Below, one piece after another: positions 1 through 10,732 of a stretch of 64,000 nt of DNA. The notes beneath the pieces were generated by a model. That model was not told the origin of the DNA. It saw only the letters and a list, made by a program, of their open reading frames with translations, and did no database searches. A program made the position numbers and the translations under genes. The DNA comes from Vibrio cyclitrophicus (GTDB lineage: Bacteria; Pseudomonadota; Gammaproteobacteria; Enterobacterales; Vibrionaceae): the NCBI GenBank assembly GCA_023206055.1, contig CP065366.1:1364001-1428000 (forward strand), read 5' to 3'. The stretch's first letter is position 1, and every line of letters begins with the position of its first letter.

Positions 1-54
1 ATCGCACATGATGGCGCCTATGCTCAACTGCACCGAATTCAGTTTAGCGGATAA
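1..54 (+). CDS. msbA: MsbA lipid A exporter, C-terminal end only (partial)
   Basis: An open frame enters from the left edge and ends after 17 codons (ending HRIQFSG, stop TAA). It lies 14 bases before lpxK, in the same order as the msbA-lpxK operon of enteric bacteria and vibrios. MsbA is the inner-membrane ABC flippase for lipid A core. The identification rests on position and on a tail resembling MsbA C-termini, since no catalytic motif is inside the window. Confidence 0.7.
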   Translation: MAHDGAYAQLHRIQFSG

Positions 55-68
55 GATTAGGTCTTGTT

Positions 69-1076
69 GTGATCGAAAAGATTTGGTTTAACAATCACCC
101 GTTAAAATACCTTCTCTGGCCACTGTTGTGGCCGTTGAGTCTGCTGTTCAAAATGATCAGCAGTCAACGTCGCGAAGCGTATCTCTCTGGGAATAAAGAA
201 ACCTATCGCCCACCTTTACCTGTGATCGTTGTTGGCAATATTACCGCGGGTGGAAATGGTAAAACACCGGTTGTGATTTGGTTAGTTGAGATGCTTCAGG
301 CTCACGGCTTTAAACCCGGAGTCGTATCTCGAGGTTATGGGGCAAAAGCGCCAAGCTACCCGTTAATATTGGATGAAAACACACCTGCAGAACATTCAGG
401 TGATGAACCTCGTTTGATTCGGAAGCGAACTGGTGCGCCAGTTGCAGTCGATCCTGTGCGTGCAAACGCGGTGAAAGCATTGCTGAGCAAAGGTGTTGAG
501 GTGATTATCACTGATGATGGCCTTCAGCATTACGCGCTTGAACGCGATATTGAATTTGCAGTTATCGACGGCGCTAGGCGCTTTGGTAGCGAGAGTTTGA
601 TTCCTTTAGGCCCATTACGAGAGCCTGTATCTCGTTTAGAAGAGGTCGACTTTCTGGTTAACAATGGTGGTAAAGCGCATGGGAGAGAGTTCTCGATGTC
701 TTTGCTTCCAAGCCAAGCGGTTAACCTGAAAACAGGTCAGAAAAGGTCTGTGGCAGAATTACAGAAGCTGGTGGCTTTTGCCGGTATTGGCCACCCACCG
801 CGCTTTTTCAAAACATTGGAAGATCTTGATGGTGATGTGGTTTTCACACAAGGCTTCGCTGACCATCAAGATTTTGATAAAGATGAACTTCATGCCTTAG
901 CTAAGAAAGGTATGAATCTGATTATGACAGAAAAAGACGCTGTAAAATGTGAAGAATATGCTCAAGATAACTGGTGGTATCTTCCAGTTTCTGCGCAGTT
1001 CAATGAAGATTCGCAACAGCAAATTTTAAAAAGAATAAAAGAGGTTTTGGAATACTATGGATCACCGTCTACTTGA
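69..1076 (+). CDS. lpxK: Tetraacyldisaccharide 4'-kinase LpxK
   Basis: LpxK phosphorylates the 4' position of the lipid A disaccharide precursor at the cytoplasmic face of the inner membrane. The 335-residue product starts at GTG. It has a hydrophobic N-terminal anchor at about residues 13-30, a P-loop [13 protein letters not shown] at about 56-67, and the downstream TDDGLQHY motif near 150, which is typical of the family. The length is normal. It sits directly after msbA and its last 20 bases overlap the next small gene, so the cluster is probably one transcript for lipid A and Kdo supply. Confidence 0.96.
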   Translation: MIEKIWFNNHPLKYLLWPLLWPLSLLFKMISSQRREAYLSGNKETYRPPLPVIVVGNITAGGNGKTPVVIWLVEMLQAHGFKPGVVSRGYGAKAPSYPLILDENTPAEHSGDEPRLIRKRTGAPVAVDPVRANAVKALLSKGVEVIITDDGLQHYALERDIEFAVIDGARRFGSESLIPLGPLREPVSRLEEVDFLVNNGGKAHGREFSMSLLPSQAVNLKTGQKRSVAELQKLVAFAGIGHPPRFFKTLEDLDGDVVFTQGFADHQDFDKDELHALAKKGMNLIMTEKDAVKCEEYAQDNWWYLPVSAQFNEDSQQQILKRIKEVLEYYGSPST

Positions 1077-1236
1077 GATCGTTGCTTGCCCTGTATGTAA
1101 AGGTAAACTAACTTTTGACAAGGATAAGCAAGAGCTTGTTTGTAAAATTGATCGCCTTGCTTACCCAATTAAAGAGGGTATTCCTGTTCTTTTAGAACCT
1201 GAAGCTCGCACCGTTTCTATGGATGAGGGTAAGTAA
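1057..1236 (+). CDS. ycaR: YcaR-like small zinc-ribbon protein (Trm112/UPF0434 family)
   Basis: This 59-residue protein begins [18 protein letters not shown]. The CPVC pair near residues 11-14 and the later [17 protein letters not shown] segment match the UPF0434/Trm112-like family. Only the first CxxC pair is clearly seen. Its start overlaps the end of lpxK by 20 bases and its stop overlaps the kdsB start (TAATG), indicating translational coupling. The lpxK-ycaR-kdsB order is the usual one. The exact role of the bacterial protein is not settled, and related Trm112 proteins serve as methyltransferase partners. Confidence 0.9.
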   Translation: MDHRLLEIVACPVCKGKLTFDKDKQELVCKIDRLAYPIKEGIPVLLEPEARTVSMDEGK

Positions 1237-1982
1237 TGTCTTATACGGTTGTTATACCTGCAAGATACCAATCGAGCCGTTTACCAGGAAAGCCTCTTGC
1301 TGACATTGGTGGAAAGCCAATGATTCAATGGGTATACGAACAGTCAATGAAAGCAGGAGCCGATAACGTTATTATCGCAACCGACGACGCTCGAGTTGAA
1401 AAAGCGGCTAAAGCATTTGGCGCGACCGTTTGTATGACATCTCCGAATCACGAATCAGGTACAGAGCGTTTAGCTGAAGTGATTGAAGTGATGAAGATTC
1501 CTGATGACCATATTATCGTGAATGTTCAGGGGGATGAGCCACTGATCCCACCTGCAATTATTAATCAGGTTGCGAATAACCTCGCGAACAGCACAGCACC
1601 GATGGCGACCTTGGGTGTGGAAATTACTCATGCTGATGAAGTGTTTAATCCTAATGCTGTTAAAGTTGTGACCGACAAAGACGGCTATGCTCTGTATTTT
1701 AGCCGAGCAACCATCCCTTGGGATCGCGATGCTTACGCTAACAATGGTACGGCTGCGGAGTCTCCTTTACTACGACACATTGGTATCTATGCTTACCGAG
1801 CTGGGTTTATCAATACGTACATTAATTGGGAGCCTAGTACGCTAGAACGTATAGAGTGCTTGGAGCAATTGAGAGTGCTTTGGTACGGCGAGAAAATTCA
1901 CGTAGACGTAGCAATGGAAGCTCCTGCAGCTGGCGTGGATACTCCTGAAGATTTAGAAGCGGTTCGTGCCATTATTGGTTAA
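1236..1982 (+). CDS. kdsB: CMP-Kdo synthetase KdsB
   Basis: KdsB transfers CMP from CTP to Kdo, activating this sugar for addition to lipid A in the cytoplasm. The 248-residue product has the N-terminal nucleotide-binding signature [14 protein letters not shown] at about residues 8-21, NVQGDEPLI near 96-104 (metal and substrate site), and the [11 protein letters not shown] segment near 181. Length is as expected (E. coli 248). The start overlaps the stop of the upstream small gene. A terminator follows about 30 bases after the stop, ending the msbA-lpxK-ycaR-kdsB unit. Confidence 0.97.
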   Translation: MSYTVVIPARYQSSRLPGKPLADIGGKPMIQWVYEQSMKAGADNVIIATDDARVEKAAKAFGATVCMTSPNHESGTERLAEVIEVMKIPDDHIIVNVQGDEPLIPPAIINQVANNLANSTAPMATLGVEITHADEVFNPNAVKVVTDKDGYALYFSRATIPWDRDAYANNGTAAESPLLRHIGIYAYRAGFINTYINWEPSTLERIECLEQLRVLWYGEKIHVDVAMEAPAAGVDTPEDLEAVRAIIG

Positions 1983-2011
1983 GCTTCTTTGAGTCTCCAT
2001 ACAGGATCTCT

Positions 2012-2039
2012 AAGCCTCGTCAATGACGGGGCTTTTTTA
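2012..2039 (+). terminator. Rho-independent terminator after kdsB
   Basis: The arms AAGCCTCGTC and GACGGGGCTT pair around a short loop (one G-T pair) and are followed by a run of T. It lies 30 bases downstream of kdsB. Confidence 0.85.
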
Positions 2040-2166
2040 TATCAAGACAAAGCCGGAGCGAGTCTTATTGACCTAAGGTGATTGATATTGAGTCGGTTGC
2101 ATTCGTTGATGCATCATCAAGTTTGAATTATCTGAGATTTACCTCGCTCGACTTTCAATTTTTCTC

Positions 2167-2172
2167 TATAAT
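2167..2172 (+). promoter_or_regulatory. Probable -10 box of the cmk promoter
   Basis: A perfect TATAAT stands 70 bases before the cmk start, in an otherwise gene-free 259-base gap. No convincing -35 hexamer is seen at 16-18 bases upstream, so only the -10 element is claimed. Confidence 0.45.
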
Positions 2173-2241
2173 ATGCCGCCTACAAAGTAGTGGCTAATTG
2201 CTAGTACATAATAAAACTTACGACAAAACGTGGAGTAAAAG

Positions 2242-2922
2242 ATGCCTTCTCAAAGCCCAGTGATTACGGTTGATGGACCAAGTGGTGCAGGTAAAGGTAC
2301 CCTGTGTATGTTGCTAGCAGATAAGCTAGGCTTTCATCTTCTAGACTCAGGCGCGATCTATCGCGTATTGGCTTTAGCAGCAATTCACCATGGTGTGGAC
2401 ACTGAATCAGAAGATGCTTTAGTACCTCTTGCAACTCACTTAGACGTGCAGTTTATTGCTGAAGGCGACTTAGTTAAGGTTATCCTAGAAGGCGAAGATG
2501 TGTCTGGTGAGCTTCGTAAGGAAGAGACTGGTATGGCGGCTTCAAAAGTGGCTGCCTTACCTCGCGTTCGTGAAGCACTGCTTCGTCGTCAACGCGCATT
2601 CAATGCTGCTCCTGGTTTAGTAGCTGATGGCCGTGATATGGGAACGGTTGTGTTTCCTGAAGCTGAAGCCAAAATATTTTTAGATGCAAGTGCTGAAGAG
2701 CGTGCGAGTCGCCGCCTTAAACAGTTGCAACAGAAGGGGTTAGATGTTAAATTTGACGACCTTTTGAGCGAGATCCAAGAGCGAGACGATCGAGATCGTA
2801 ATCGCCCAGTGGCGCCACTTCGCCCTGCAGAGGATGCTCTAGTGCTTGATTCCACCTCAATGAATATTGAGCAGGTAGTAGAAAAAGCACTACACTATAT
2901 TGAATCGAAACTGGCTGGGTAA
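2242..2922 (+). CDS. cmk: Cytidylate kinase
   Basis: Cmk phosphorylates CMP and dCMP with ATP in pyrimidine salvage. The 226-residue protein has a P-loop [10 protein letters not shown] at residues 11-20, the [11 protein letters not shown] nucleotide-monophosphate-binding motif near 129-139, and the arginine-rich lid [13 protein letters not shown] near 181-193. Size agrees with E. coli Cmk (227). GGAG lies 9 bases before the ATG. It precedes rpsA as in many proteobacteria. Confidence 0.97.
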   Translation: MPSQSPVITVDGPSGAGKGTLCMLLADKLGFHLLDSGAIYRVLALAAIHHGVDTESEDALVPLATHLDVQFIAEGDLVKVILEGEDVSGELRKEETGMAASKVAALPRVREALLRRQRAFNAAPGLVADGRDMGTVVFPEAEAKIFLDASAEERASRRLKQLQQKGLDVKFDDLLSEIQERDDRDRNRPVAPLRPAEDALVLDSTSMNIEQVVEKALHYIESKLAG

Positions 2923-3028
2923 TTTCGCCGAGCTAGTACGAACGTTGGTCGCAAGGATGATGACCGGCGAATTTATCAACCCCATGCGGTAGGATACCCA
3001 TGGACGTTTAATTATTGAAGATTAAATA

Positions 3029-4699
3029 ATGACTGAATCTTTTGCTCAACTCTTTGAAGAGTTTCTATCTGAAACTGAATTCCAACAAGGCAGCATCGTT
3101 AAAGGTACTGTAGTAGCTATCGAGAACGGTTTCGTTCTTGTAGATGCTGGTCTTAAGTCTGAATCTGCTATCCCTGCTGAACAATTCAAGAACGCTGCTG
3201 GCGAACTTGAAGTTGAAGTTGGTGCTGAAGTAGACGTAGCTCTAGACGCTGTTGAAGATGGTTTCGGTGAGACTCAACTTTCTCGTGAGAAAGCTAAGCG
3301 TCACGAAGCTTGGATCGTACTTGAGAAAGCTTGTGAAGAAGCTGAAACTGTTGTTGGTATCATCAACGGTAAAGTTAAAGGCGGTTTCACTGTTGAACTT
3401 AACGGTATCCGTGCTTTCCTTCCAGGTTCTCTAGTAGACGTACGTCCTATCCGTGACACTGCTCACCTAGAAAACAAAGAGCTAGAGTTCAAAGTAATCA
3501 AGCTAGACCAGAAGCGTAACAACGTTGTTGTTTCTCGTCGTGCTGTTATCGAATCTGAAAACAGTGTTGAGCGTGACGAACTTCTTGAAACTCTACAAGA
3601 AGGTACTGAAGTTAAAGGTATCGTTAAGAACCTTACTGACTACGGTGCATTCGTTGACCTTGGCGGTGTTGACGGTCTTCTACATATCACAGATATGGCT
3701 TGGAAGCGCGTTAAGCACCCATCAGAGATCGTTAACGTTGGTGACGAAATCCTAGTTAAAGTTCTTAAGTTCGATCGTGAGCGCACTCGTGTTTCACTAG
3801 GTCTTAAGCAACTAGGCGAAGATCCATGGGTAGCAATCGCTAAGCGTTACCCAGAAGGTCACAAGCTTTCTGGTCGTGTTACAAACCTAACTGACTACGG
3901 CTGCTTCGTTGAAATCGAAGAAGGCGTTGAAGGTCTAGTACACGTTTCTGAAATGGATTGGACTAACAAGAACATCCACCCTTCTAAAGTTGTTAATGTT
4001 GGCGACGAAGTTGAGGTTATGGTTCTTGATATCGACGAAGAACGTCGTCGTATCTCTCTAGGTCTGAAACAGTGTAAAGCTAACCCATGGCAGTCATTTG
4101 CAGAAATGCAAGCTAAGGGCGACAAAGTTACTGGTAAGATCAAGTCTATCACTGACTTTGGTATCTTCATCGGTCTAGAAGGCGGTATCGACGGTCTTGT
4201 ACACCTATCTGACATTTCTTGGAACGCTGCCGGCGAAGAAGCTGTACGTGAATACAAGAAAGGCGACGAAATCTCTGCTGTTGTTCTAGCAGTAGATGCA
4301 GAGCGTGAGCGTATTTCTCTTGGCGTTAAGCAAATGGAAAACGACCCGTTCAACGCATACGTTGCTGACAACAAGAAAGGTGTTCTTGTAAACGGTACTG
4401 TTACTGCAGTTGATGCGAAAGGCGCTACTATCGAGCTAATCGAAGGCGTTGAAGGTTACATCCGCGCTTCTGAAGTTTCTCGCGACCGTATCGAAGATGC
4501 ATCTCTAATCCTAAGCGTTGGCGACAGCGTTGAAGCGAAGTTCACTGGTGTAGACCGTAAGAACCGCGTAATCAACCTATCTATCAAAGCTAAAGATGAA
4601 GCTGATGAGCAAGAAGCAATGGCTTCACTGAACAAGTCTGAAGAAGGCGCGTTCGGTAACGCAATGGCAGACGCATTCAAAGCTGCTAAAGGCGAATAA
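3029..4699 (+). CDS. rpsA: 30S ribosomal protein S1
   Basis: S1 binds mRNA on the 30S subunit and promotes translation initiation on structured messages. The 556-residue product holds six S1 (OB-fold) repeats, and the phrases [21 protein letters not shown] and [11 protein letters not shown] mark successive repeats. Length fits E. coli S1 (557). Codon use is strongly biased towards CGT, GAA, CTT/CTA and GGT, as expected for a very highly expressed gene. The 106-base leader has no clear Shine-Dalgarno before the ATG. In E. coli rpsA the structured leader is the target of S1 autoregulation, and the same is inferred here. Confidence 0.98.
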   Translation: MTESFAQLFEEFLSETEFQQGSIVKGTVVAIENGFVLVDAGLKSESAIPAEQFKNAAGELEVEVGAEVDVALDAVEDGFGETQLSREKAKRHEAWIVLEKACEEAETVVGIINGKVKGGFTVELNGIRAFLPGSLVDVRPIRDTAHLENKELEFKVIKLDQKRNNVVVSRRAVIESENSVERDELLETLQEGTEVKGIVKNLTDYGAFVDLGGVDGLLHITDMAWKRVKHPSEIVNVGDEILVKVLKFDRERTRVSLGLKQLGEDPWVAIAKRYPEGHKLSGRVTNLTDYGCFVEIEEGVEGLVHVSEMDWTNKNIHPSKVVNVGDEVEVMVLDIDEERRRISLGLKQCKANPWQSFAEMQAKGDKVTGKIKSITDFGIFIGLEGGIDGLVHLSDISWNAAGEEAVREYKKGDEISAVVLAVDAERERISLGVKQMENDPFNAYVADNKKGVLVNGTVTAVDAKGATIELIEGVEGYIRASEVSRDRIEDASLILSVGDSVEAKFTGVDRKNRVINLSIKAKDEADEQEAMASLNKSEEGAFGNAMADAFKAAKGE

Positions 4700-4738
4700 T
4701 AGCTTCTCATTAAGAGAATTATAGCTATCTAGCCAAGA

Positions 4739-4769
4739 AAGGAGCCGTAAGGCTCCTTTTTTTTTGCTT
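4739..4769 (+). terminator. Rho-independent terminator after rpsA
   Basis: AAAGGAGCC and GGCTCCTTT form a hairpin with a four-base loop, followed by an unbroken run of T. The end of the T run overlaps the -35 region of the ihfB promoter. Confidence 0.92.
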
Positions 4770-4791
4770 ATTTTTCCGATAGGTCTATAAT
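4764..4791 (+). promoter_or_regulatory. Probable ihfB promoter
   Basis: TTGCTT (4764-4769) and TATAAT (4786-4791) are separated by 16 bases, 29 bases before the ihfB ATG. ihfB therefore has its own promoter in addition to any readthrough from rpsA. Confidence 0.6.
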
Positions 4792-4820
4792 TTCTAAAAA
4801 GAAAACCAACGAGGGTAACT

Positions 4821-5105
4821 ATGACTAAGTCTGAATTGATTGAAAGACTATGCGCTGAGCAAACGCATCTTTCTGCAAAAGAAATTGAAGACGCTGTAAA
4901 AGACATTTTAGAGCATATGGCTTCAACACTAGAAAGTGGTGATCGAATCGAAATTCGCGGTTTTGGCAGCTTTTCTCTGCATTATCGTGAGCCTCGTGTT
5001 GGACGTAACCCAAAGACTGGTGACAAGGTTGAGTTAGAAGGTAAATACGTTCCTCACTTCAAACCAGGTAAAGAGTTACGTGAACGAGTAAACTCAGGAA
5101 TGTAG
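4821..5105 (+). CDS. ihfB: Integration host factor subunit beta
   Basis: IhfB pairs with IhfA to bend DNA sharply, acting in replication, recombination and transcription. The 94-residue product begins [10 protein letters not shown] and has the beta-arm consensus [15 protein letters not shown] near residues 56-70, including the conserved proline that intercalates into DNA. Length equals E. coli IhfB. GAGGG stands 5 bases before the ATG. It follows rpsA as in E. coli and is closed by a strong hairpin terminator. Confidence 0.97.
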   Translation: MTKSELIERLCAEQTHLSAKEIEDAVKDILEHMASTLESGDRIEIRGFGSFSLHYREPRVGRNPKTGDKVELEGKYVPHFKPGKELRERVNSGM

Positions 5106-5125
5106 CCTACTTATCGGAATTAAGA

Positions 5126-5159
5126 AAAGCGGCATACTATAATGTATGCCGCTTTTTTA
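5126..5159 (+). terminator. Rho-independent terminator after ihfB
   Basis: AAAAGCGGCATAC and GTATGCCGCTTTT form a 13-pair hairpin around a six-base loop, followed by T residues. Confidence 0.92.
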
Positions 5160-5234
5160 TGACCATAATATGGTGGTCTGATTAGTAATTTTCCTGCATA
5201 ATCGTACAGCTAACCAACCAATGAGTGATGAACT

Positions 5235-5507
5235 ATGAAAATTATAAAAATAGTCGCCGTTATCGCACTTTTCCTAATTGCACTGGCTTTAGGCTCTCAA
5301 AACCAAACAACTGTGAATTTCAACTATCTGCTTGCACAAGGTGACTTCCACCTATCAAGTTTATTAGGGGTTGTATTCGTTTCAGGCTTTGGCCTTGCTT
5401 GGTTAGTCTTTGGTAACATGCACATGCGGTCTCAGCTAAAAATTCATCGCTTGAAGAAGCAACTCAATAAGCAATCAAAGCAGGTCGCTGCTGATACTAA
5501 AGCTTAA
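5235..5507 (+). CDS. lapA: LapA, LPS assembly inner-membrane protein (YciS)
   Basis: This 90-residue protein has two hydrophobic segments, at about residues 5-20 and 38-58, then a basic cytoplasmic tail rich in Lys, Arg and Gln. The NQTTVNFNYLLAQG stretch between them fits the DUF1049/LapA family. Together with LapB it works in regulated turnover of LpxC, so it controls LPS synthesis. The gene lies 12 bases before lapB, the standard pairing. Confidence 0.92.
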   Translation: MKIIKIVAVIALFLIALALGSQNQTTVNFNYLLAQGDFHLSSLLGVVFVSGFGLAWLVFGNMHMRSQLKIHRLKKQLNKQSKQVAADTKA

Positions 5508-5519
5508 AGGCTATATTTG

Positions 5520-6695
5520 ATGTTAGAGTTACTGTTCTTACTTTTGCCTATCGCAGCCGCTTATGGTTGGTATATGGGTAATCGTAACGCTCAGCAAGAA
5601 AAACAAAAACAATCACACCAGATCTCCCGTCAATACGTGACGGGTTTGAACCTATTACTGTCAGACCAATCTGACAAAGCGGTTGATCACTTCATAGAGC
5701 TACTTCAAGTAGACAATGAAACCATCGATACTCACTTGGCTTTGGGCAACTTGTTCCGCTCAAGAGGCGAAGTCGACCGCGCTATTCGCATTCACCAAAA
5801 TCTTATCTCTCGTTCAGGATTAACGCTCGATCAGAAAAACCTCGCACTGCAACAATTAGCTAAAGACTATATGGTCTCTGGCTTTCTTGACCGTGCCGAA
5901 AAAATCTTTGAACAGCTTGTAGAAGAACCTGACCATAAAGAGGGTGCTCTGCAACAGTTGGTTGCTATTTATCAGCAAACACGTGAGTGGAACAAAGCTA
6001 TCCATTACGGAAATATTTTAGTCAAACTCGGTAAGAAGAAAATGAAGATGCGTGCCACAGTCGCGCATTTCTGGTGTGAGCTTGCGATGCAAGAGCAAGC
6101 CGATGGCAATCGCTCTAAAGCGCTTCAGCATTTTAAAAAGGCACTTTCTGAAGACCCCAAATGTGTCCGTGCTAGTATTGCTTTAGGCAAGTTTCATTTA
6201 GCGAACGAAGATTACCAAAAGACCATCGATTGTCTTGAATCGGTACTCGAGCAAGATATCGACTTCATTAGTGAGGTGTTGCCAACCCTTGCTGAGTGTT
6301 ACCACAAGCTTGGACAAGAAGCTCAACTGGTCGAATTCCTTAAAGCGTGTATCCAGAAGAAAGCCGGTGTCTCTGCGGAACTGATGCTGGCACAATTGGT
6401 TGCTCACCATGAAGATGTAGGCTCAGCTCAAGAGCTACTGACAAAACAGCTTGTTAAAAACCCAACCATGAAAGGTTTTTATCGATTAATCGATTATCAC
6501 CTAGCAGAAGCAGAAGAAGGTCGAGCGAAAGATAGCTTAACCACGCTTCAATCCATGGTTGGTGAGCAGCTTAAGGTTAAGCCTCATTACCGTTGCCGTC
6601 AGTGTGGTTTCTCAACACACTCAATGTATTGGCACTGCCCTTCATGTAAAGGGTGGGGGACGATCAAGCCTATTCGTGGGCTTGATGGTGAATAG
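5520..6695 (+). CDS. lapB: LapB, LPS assembly TPR protein (YciM)
   Basis: LapB is an inner-membrane-anchored adaptor that directs FtsH to degrade LpxC. The product (391 residues; E. coli 389) has an N-terminal membrane helix (residues 1-18), about nine TPR helical pairs through the middle, and a C-terminal rubredoxin-like zinc knuckle reading CRQCGF...CPSCKGWG. I chose ATG at 5520 rather than the in-frame TTG at 5517, because AAAGG at 5506-5510 is well spaced for it and MLELLFLLLP matches the family start. Confidence 0.96.
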   Translation: MLELLFLLLPIAAAYGWYMGNRNAQQEKQKQSHQISRQYVTGLNLLLSDQSDKAVDHFIELLQVDNETIDTHLALGNLFRSRGEVDRAIRIHQNLISRSGLTLDQKNLALQQLAKDYMVSGFLDRAEKIFEQLVEEPDHKEGALQQLVAIYQQTREWNKAIHYGNILVKLGKKKMKMRATVAHFWCELAMQEQADGNRSKALQHFKKALSEDPKCVRASIALGKFHLANEDYQKTIDCLESVLEQDIDFISEVLPTLAECYHKLGQEAQLVEFLKACIQKKAGVSAELMLAQLVAHHEDVGSAQELLTKQLVKNPTMKGFYRLIDYHLAEAEEGRAKDSLTTLQSMVGEQLKVKPHYRCRQCGFSTHSMYWHCPSCKGWGTIKPIRGLDGE

Positions 6696-6727
6696 ATTTG
6701 TGGTCATTTTAAGACCAAATTTTTAAT

Positions 6728-6751
6728 TGCAGCTTTCGGGCTGCATTTTTA
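6728..6751 (+). terminator. Rho-independent terminator after lapB
   Basis: TGCAGC and GCTGCA form a six-pair stem around TTTCGG and are followed by five T. Confidence 0.75.
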
Positions 6752-6825
6752 TGACTGTTATTTATCACCCGCTATGTGTAGGTGAGTAAATATTTTGTAG
6801 AAAGTTAACTGCGTTAGGAGATGAA

Positions 6826-7521
6826 ATGAACGACCAAAAAATCATTGTAGCCTTGGATTATGACAACCAAGCGGATGCGTTAGCCTTTGTTGATCGTATT
6901 GACCCAGCATCTTGCCGCTTAAAAGTCGGCAAAGAGATGTTTACCTTGTTTGGCCCTGAATTTGTTCGTGAATTGCATAAACGTGGTTTTTCAGTCTTCT
7001 TAGACCTAAAGTTCCACGATATCCCGAACACATGCTCAAAAGCCGTTCGTGCCGCCGCTGAATTAGGCGTATGGATGGTTAATGTACACGCCAGTGGCGG
7101 CGAACGTATGATGACCGCTTCGCGTGAGATCTTAGAACCATATGGTAAAGATCGTCCATTGCTAATCGGGGTGACGGTACTAACCAGCATGGAGCAATCT
7201 GATTTGGCGGGTATTGGTTTGGATCTTGAACCACAACAACAAGTTATGCGTTTGGCTTCTCTGACGAAAAACTCAGGTTTAGACGGTGTGGTATGTTCTG
7301 CACAAGAGGCTTCTTTGTTGAAAGGTGCACTTGGTCAGGAGTTCAAACTAGTGACTCCGGGTATTCGCCCTGTGGGCGCTGATGTTGGTGACCAGAAGCG
7401 TATCATGACGCCTTCTAAAGCGATTGAATCAGGTTCTGACTACCTAGTTATCGGTCGTCCAATTACTCAAGCTATAGACCCTGCTGCGGTTCTTGCTGAG
7501 ATTAACGGTACTCTAGCTTAA
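6826..7521 (+). CDS. pyrF: Orotidine 5'-phosphate decarboxylase
   Basis: PyrF decarboxylates OMP to UMP, the last step of de novo pyrimidine synthesis. The 231-residue TIM-barrel protein shows VALDYDN near residue 9, the active-site signature [12 protein letters not shown] near 59-70 with its catalytic lysine and aspartates, and the phosphate-binding TPGIRP and VIGRPIT segments at the C-terminal side. TAGGAG precedes the ATG. Gene order lapA-lapB-pyrF is conserved in enterics and vibrios. Confidence 0.97.
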   Translation: MNDQKIIVALDYDNQADALAFVDRIDPASCRLKVGKEMFTLFGPEFVRELHKRGFSVFLDLKFHDIPNTCSKAVRAAAELGVWMVNVHASGGERMMTASREILEPYGKDRPLLIGVTVLTSMEQSDLAGIGLDLEPQQQVMRLASLTKNSGLDGVVCSAQEASLLKGALGQEFKLVTPGIRPVGADVGDQKRIMTPSKAIESGSDYLVIGRPITQAIDPAAVLAEINGTLA

Positions 7522-7549
7522 GTTTCTCTTATAGCTAGCGATACGAATA

Positions 7550-7582
7550 AAGAAGGTCAGCAAATTGCTGGCCTTCTTGTTT
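7550..7582. terminator. Hairpin terminator between pyrF and miaE
   Basis: AGAAGGTCAGCA and TGCTGGCCTTCT form a long stem (one G-T pair) with T-rich sequence on the right. It lies between convergent genes. On the minus side the flanking T run is weaker. Confidence 0.8.
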
Positions 7583-7624
7583 GTTTTCGAGAAACAGAAT
7601 TCGTTTGGACTAGACTGGCTTAAT

Positions 7625-8380
7625 TTAAACTGGCGCACCACTATGGAATTTAAAGTCGCTGTCTTCTGAAGTAATAAGGTCAGCTTCTACTTGAGCAAAG
7701 TGTGCGATACGTTCAGAGATATCTTTCCCTGCGATTTGCTCTGCTAGCTCAAGGTAATCTTGATAGTGACGCGCTTCTGAGCGAAGTAGAGACACGTAAA
7801 ACTTCTCCATGTCTTCTTCTAAGAAAGGAGCCAATTTAGCGAAGCGTTCACAAGAACGAGCCTCAATAAAGGCGCCGATGATCAGTTTGTCGACCAGAGC
7901 ATCAGGCTCGTATGTCTTTACTTGTTTGATCAATCCTTTCGCGTAACGACCGGCTTCGATCGGTTGGTAAGTCACGCCTTTCTTCTCCATTAATTCCATT
8001 ACTTGATAGAAGTGGTGGAGTTCCTCTTTAATCAACAGCACCATCTTATCGATAAGGTCAGCGCCGTAATTACAGCCTTCTTTTGCTGTGATCTGTTTTG
8101 AAACGTTGCTCTTGCCACGAAGTGACTCTAAATCACCAATGCGACGGTAAGCAAATTGCTCGTATGGCAAGATCCATTCGTTTAATTGCTTGGCACTTTC
8201 TTTATCTACCGCGTATTTACGGATAAGGAATAAAGCGCTTTGAGCAGCCTTGAGTTCACACAACATGTGGTCGCGCAAAATGATGTGGAGGTTTTCTGGC
8301 TTTTTGGCTTCATCGATCCATGAATCTGGCGTTTCGGCTTTAAGAAAGGAATGAATTGGAGCTAATAGTTCTTGATACAT
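7625..8380 (-). CDS. miaE: tRNA-(ms2io6A)-hydroxylase MiaE
   Basis: MiaE is a diiron monooxygenase that hydroxylates 2-methylthio-N6-isopentenyladenosine at position 37 of tRNA. The 251-residue protein has ferritin-like diiron ligand motifs: MLCELKAAQ, KEELHHFYQ, EARSCERFA and SEARHYQDYLE. I chose the ATG at 8380 (MYQELLAPIHSFL), which aligns with the usual MiaE start. An upstream in-frame GTG at 8419 would add 13 residues, but that stretch contains a GATAAAAT that looks like a promoter -10 element. Neither start has a clear Shine-Dalgarno at good spacing. Confidence 0.92.
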   Translation of the reverse strand: MYQELLAPIHSFLKAETPDSWIDEAKKPENLHIILRDHMLCELKAAQSALFLIRKYAVDKESAKQLNEWILPYEQFAYRRIGDLESLRGKSNVSKQITAKEGCNYGADLIDKMVLLIKEELHHFYQVMELMEKKGVTYQPIEAGRYAKGLIKQVKTYEPDALVDKLIIGAFIEARSCERFAKLAPFLEEDMEKFYVSLLRSEARHYQDYLELAEQIAGKDISERIAHFAQVEADLITSEDSDFKFHSGAPV

Positions 8381-8465
8381 GGTCGGGGCAACTTTGTTGA
8401 TAATGCGGGATTTTATCACAGCTCACTAGATCTCCCTATACGGAGAAAGGAAATTAACTAGGTAC

Positions 8466-8508
8466 AAAAAAGGCCGCCTATTTAAGTAAATAAGGCGGCC
8501 TTTTCTTT
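8466..8508. terminator. Strong bidirectional hairpin terminator
   Basis: AAAAGGCCGCCT and AGGCGGCCTTTT flank an AT-rich inner segment and there are runs of A on the left and T on the right. It ends the minus-strand gene at 8523-9287 and insulates miaE. Confidence 0.88.
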
Positions 8509-8522
8509 TTTGGGTTAGACGA

Positions 8523-9287
8523 TTACCATTTCTTCTTCTGACCGAAAAGGGCGTCCATATCGTCTTCTCGCTCTTTAGATTCCATCTGCTGTAAATCTTG
8601 AGCGTTTTTGTCTTGGCGTTTCTGATCAAGCTCGTTGAGCATCTGTTGAAGCTTTTCTTTGGCTTGATTAGAGTACGAATCGTTCTTAGTCGCTAAAGCA
8701 TCAATACCTTTGCGTAATAGCTGAATTGCTGTTCCCGGTTGTCCGCGAGAAATCGAATCGTTTGCACGTTTGATGACATTTTCAATGTTGATGCGAATTT
8801 GAATTGTCTCTAGACGAGCATTCTCAACAACATAAGCTTGGGTCTCAAAGCGGCCTTTATTGTGCTCGTTGCGCACCGTATCACGCAGGCGCTTAACTAA
8901 CTTAAGCATCATGATCGCTTGCTTGTCACTACTTGGCACGCGGAAAGCCGTGCTCTCGCCACCTTTGTAGTTCTCTTTAAGCTGAGTGATTTGCTGTTTT
9001 ACACTTTCAATGCGTTGGGCAAGTTGCTTATTTTTTGGATCGAGTTGATACATATTTTCTAATGCATCAAGAATTCGATTGTTTAAGCATACAAGGAGAT
9101 CTTGGCTAAACGGCATGTGGTGAGCGTTGCCAATCAGTTCTTCTGTACCGTCAATAATGGTTAGATAACGAGAAGCTTCCTGTTTCTTCGCTGTTTCTAC
9201 CTTAACTTTATATTGAAGCATGATGTTGTAGCCTAAAACTAACACCAAAAGAACGGCTACTAAGACGATGATTAAACCAATATTCAT
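8523..9287 (-). CDS. Uncharacterised membrane-anchored coiled-coil protein
   Basis: I do not recognise a named family. The 254-residue product has one N-terminal membrane helix (residues 3-21, nearly all Ile/Leu/Val), then a mostly helical, charged region with heptad-like patterns at about 85-110 (QLAQRIESVKQQITQLKEN) and 205-240 (KEKLQQMLNELDQKRQDK), and ends in a DDMDALFGQKKKW tail. There are no catalytic motifs or cysteine clusters. It has its own terminator and faces cysB divergently across a 322-base gap. A bitopic inner-membrane protein with a cytoplasmic coiled coil is the most that can be said. Confidence 0.8.
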   Translation of the reverse strand: MNIGLIIVLVAVLLVLVLGYNIMLQYKVKVETAKKQEASRYLTIIDGTEELIGNAHHMPFSQDLLVCLNNRILDALENMYQLDPKNKQLAQRIESVKQQITQLKENYKGGESTAFRVPSSDKQAIMMLKLVKRLRDTVRNEHNKGRFETQAYVVENARLETIQIRINIENVIKRANDSISRGQPGTAIQLLRKGIDALATKNDSYSNQAKEKLQQMLNELDQKRQDKNAQDLQQMESKEREDDMDALFGQKKKW

Positions 9288-10584
<1,297 letters not shown>

Positions 10585-10612
10585 TCTCATCGTGTAGATC
10601 TAGATTATTATT

Positions 10613-10640
10613 CGGCCTGTATCTATAGGCCGTTTTTCTT
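10613..10640 (+). terminator. Rho-independent terminator after cysB
   Basis: CGGCCT and AGGCCG form a hairpin around GTATCTAT, followed by TTTTTCTTT. Confidence 0.8.
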
Positions 10641-10732
10641 TCTGGTTTCGAGCTTTCTTTGCTGCCCTCTTTATATCGAGCCTTTCCATTTCCGTTTGTT
10701 GCCCCTACAATCCACGCATCATAGGGGGAAGC

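Noticed and set aside
3252..4374. Long alternative-frame and antisense open frames inside rpsA
   Set aside because: They arise from the strong codon bias of rpsA, have no Shine-Dalgarno, and their compositions (Leu/Val/Lys or Ser/Thr/Arg runs) are not protein-like.
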